From contig JAHDCC010000011.1 of NCBI GenBank assembly GCA_020630065.1, positions 1 through 33,680 on the forward strand: a stretch of 33,680 bases of DNA. Direction: 5' to 3'. Both the position numbers and the translations under genes were made by a program. Below are positions 33,328 through 33,680 of the stretch, one piece after another; the first letter of the stretch is position 1, and every line of letters begins with the position of its first letter. The notes below the pieces were generated by a model. That model was not told where the DNA came from. It was given only the letters and a program-made list of their open reading frames with translations, and did not search any database. The DNA comes from Acidimicrobiales bacterium (GTDB lineage: Bacteria; Actinomycetota; Acidimicrobiia; Acidimicrobiales; SZUA-35).

Positions 33328-33680
33328 CTAGTTTCGCCCGGCGGTGACACCACCGTCGACGGGCAGGATGGTTCCCGTTATCCACGACGCGTCGTCCGAA
33401 GCGAGGAAAAGTAGCGCGTTGACAACATCGGCGGGCTTTCCGTTCCGGCCCAGTGGATGGAGTGACGCGAATTGAGGGAGCGACGCGTCGATTTGTTCTT
33501 GCGTCATGAAGGTGCTGTACACCGGGGTTTCGACTACGGCAGGGGCGACGGTGTTGACCCGAATGTTGTCCGACGCAAGCTCAATCGCCAGGTTCTGTGT
33601 CAGCTGGTGAACGCCTCCTTTAGCAGCTGAGTAGGCGGCTGAAGGTGTTGCCCCGATAGCCTGAATCGCCCACATGGAAC
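33328..33680 (-). CDS. SDR-family oxidoreductase, C-terminal part (cut by window edge)
   Basis: The visible 117 or so residues are the C-terminal half of a classical short-chain dehydrogenase. They include the catalytic YSAAK in SAAYSAAKGGVHQLTQNLA, the IRVNTVAPAVVETP substrate-loop region, and the end LFLASDDASWITGTILPVDGG. The N-terminal NAD(P)-binding half and the start lie beyond base 33680. An internal ATG at 33675 is not the start, as the frame stays open to the edge. The cofactor and substrate cannot be told from this part. Confidence 0.9.
   Translation of the reverse strand, partial: SMWAIQAIGATPSAAYSAAKGGVHQLTQNLAIELASDNIRVNTVAPAVVETPVYSTFMTQEQIDASLPQFASLHPLGRNGKPADVVNALLFLASDDASWITGTILPVDGGVTAGRN

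Overview
The window looks like a chromosomal segment of an Actinomycetota bacterium, probably Acidimicrobiia-like. That placement is inferred from gene content, not from a marker gene. Supporting points are a long single-chain Lhr helicase, a HelD/HelR-type RNA-polymerase-associated helicase, an MT0933-type small helical protein, a DUF2510-RDD membrane protein, a cyclase-AAA-TPR regulator, an SPFH gene paired with an Arc-type RHH gene, frequent GTG/TTG starts and several apparently leaderless genes. GC content is moderate (by eye, low fifties). I see no tRNA, rRNA, CRISPR array, integrase or intact insertion sequence.

Layout. 1-1600: a small MT0933-like gene (minus) diverges from a GtrA-type membrane protein overlapping a degenerate class I methyltransferase-like gene (plus). 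1602-5941 (minus): a tightly overlapping operon, hemE > hemY/cgoX > lnt > Rid-family gene, joining late haem synthesis to lipoprotein N-acylation. 6080-8209 (plus): HelD/HelR-like helicase. 8364-10019: a PGPGW membrane protein (minus), then an SPFH-RHH operon (plus) behind a clear inverted-repeat operator candidate. 10198-11523 (minus): a membrane protein with an intracellular sigma-region-4-like HTH and an extracellular carbohydrate-binding-like domain. 11713-13549 (plus): an ABC-2 exporter ATPase/permease pair preceded by a structured leader. 13839-15753 (minus): GDP-mannose 4,6-dehydratase and a Pro/Ser/Thr-rich single-pass protein.

15754-17556 is the accessory part. It is gene-poor and holds an unrecognised short ORF, an ORF with no start codon, a RelE-like toxin divergent from an AbrB-like antitoxin with an operator spanning the -10 box and start codon, a 22-bp perfect hairpin whose loop can pair with downstream sequence and which is flanked by imperfect direct repeats, and the decayed N-terminus of an FAD monooxygenase.

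17557-22137 (plus) is Lhr. 22161-26124 (minus) is the most unusual intact gene set: an NRPS-like adenylation protein without carrier domain, a ferric-reductase-like transmembrane flavoprotein and an enoyl-CoA hydratase, translationally overlapping. The first two together resemble a split version of the fungal TmpL architecture. The right end holds a DUF2510-RDD protein, pgi, a class IIIb adenylate cyclase-AAA-TPR regulator, a 1-Cys peroxiredoxin and the C-terminal part of an SDR oxidoreductase cut by the window edge.

The strongest candidates for something undescribed are the adenylation/flavoprotein/crotonase operon, the hairpin-pseudoknot element at 17245-17375, and the membrane-anchored sigma4-like HTH protein.
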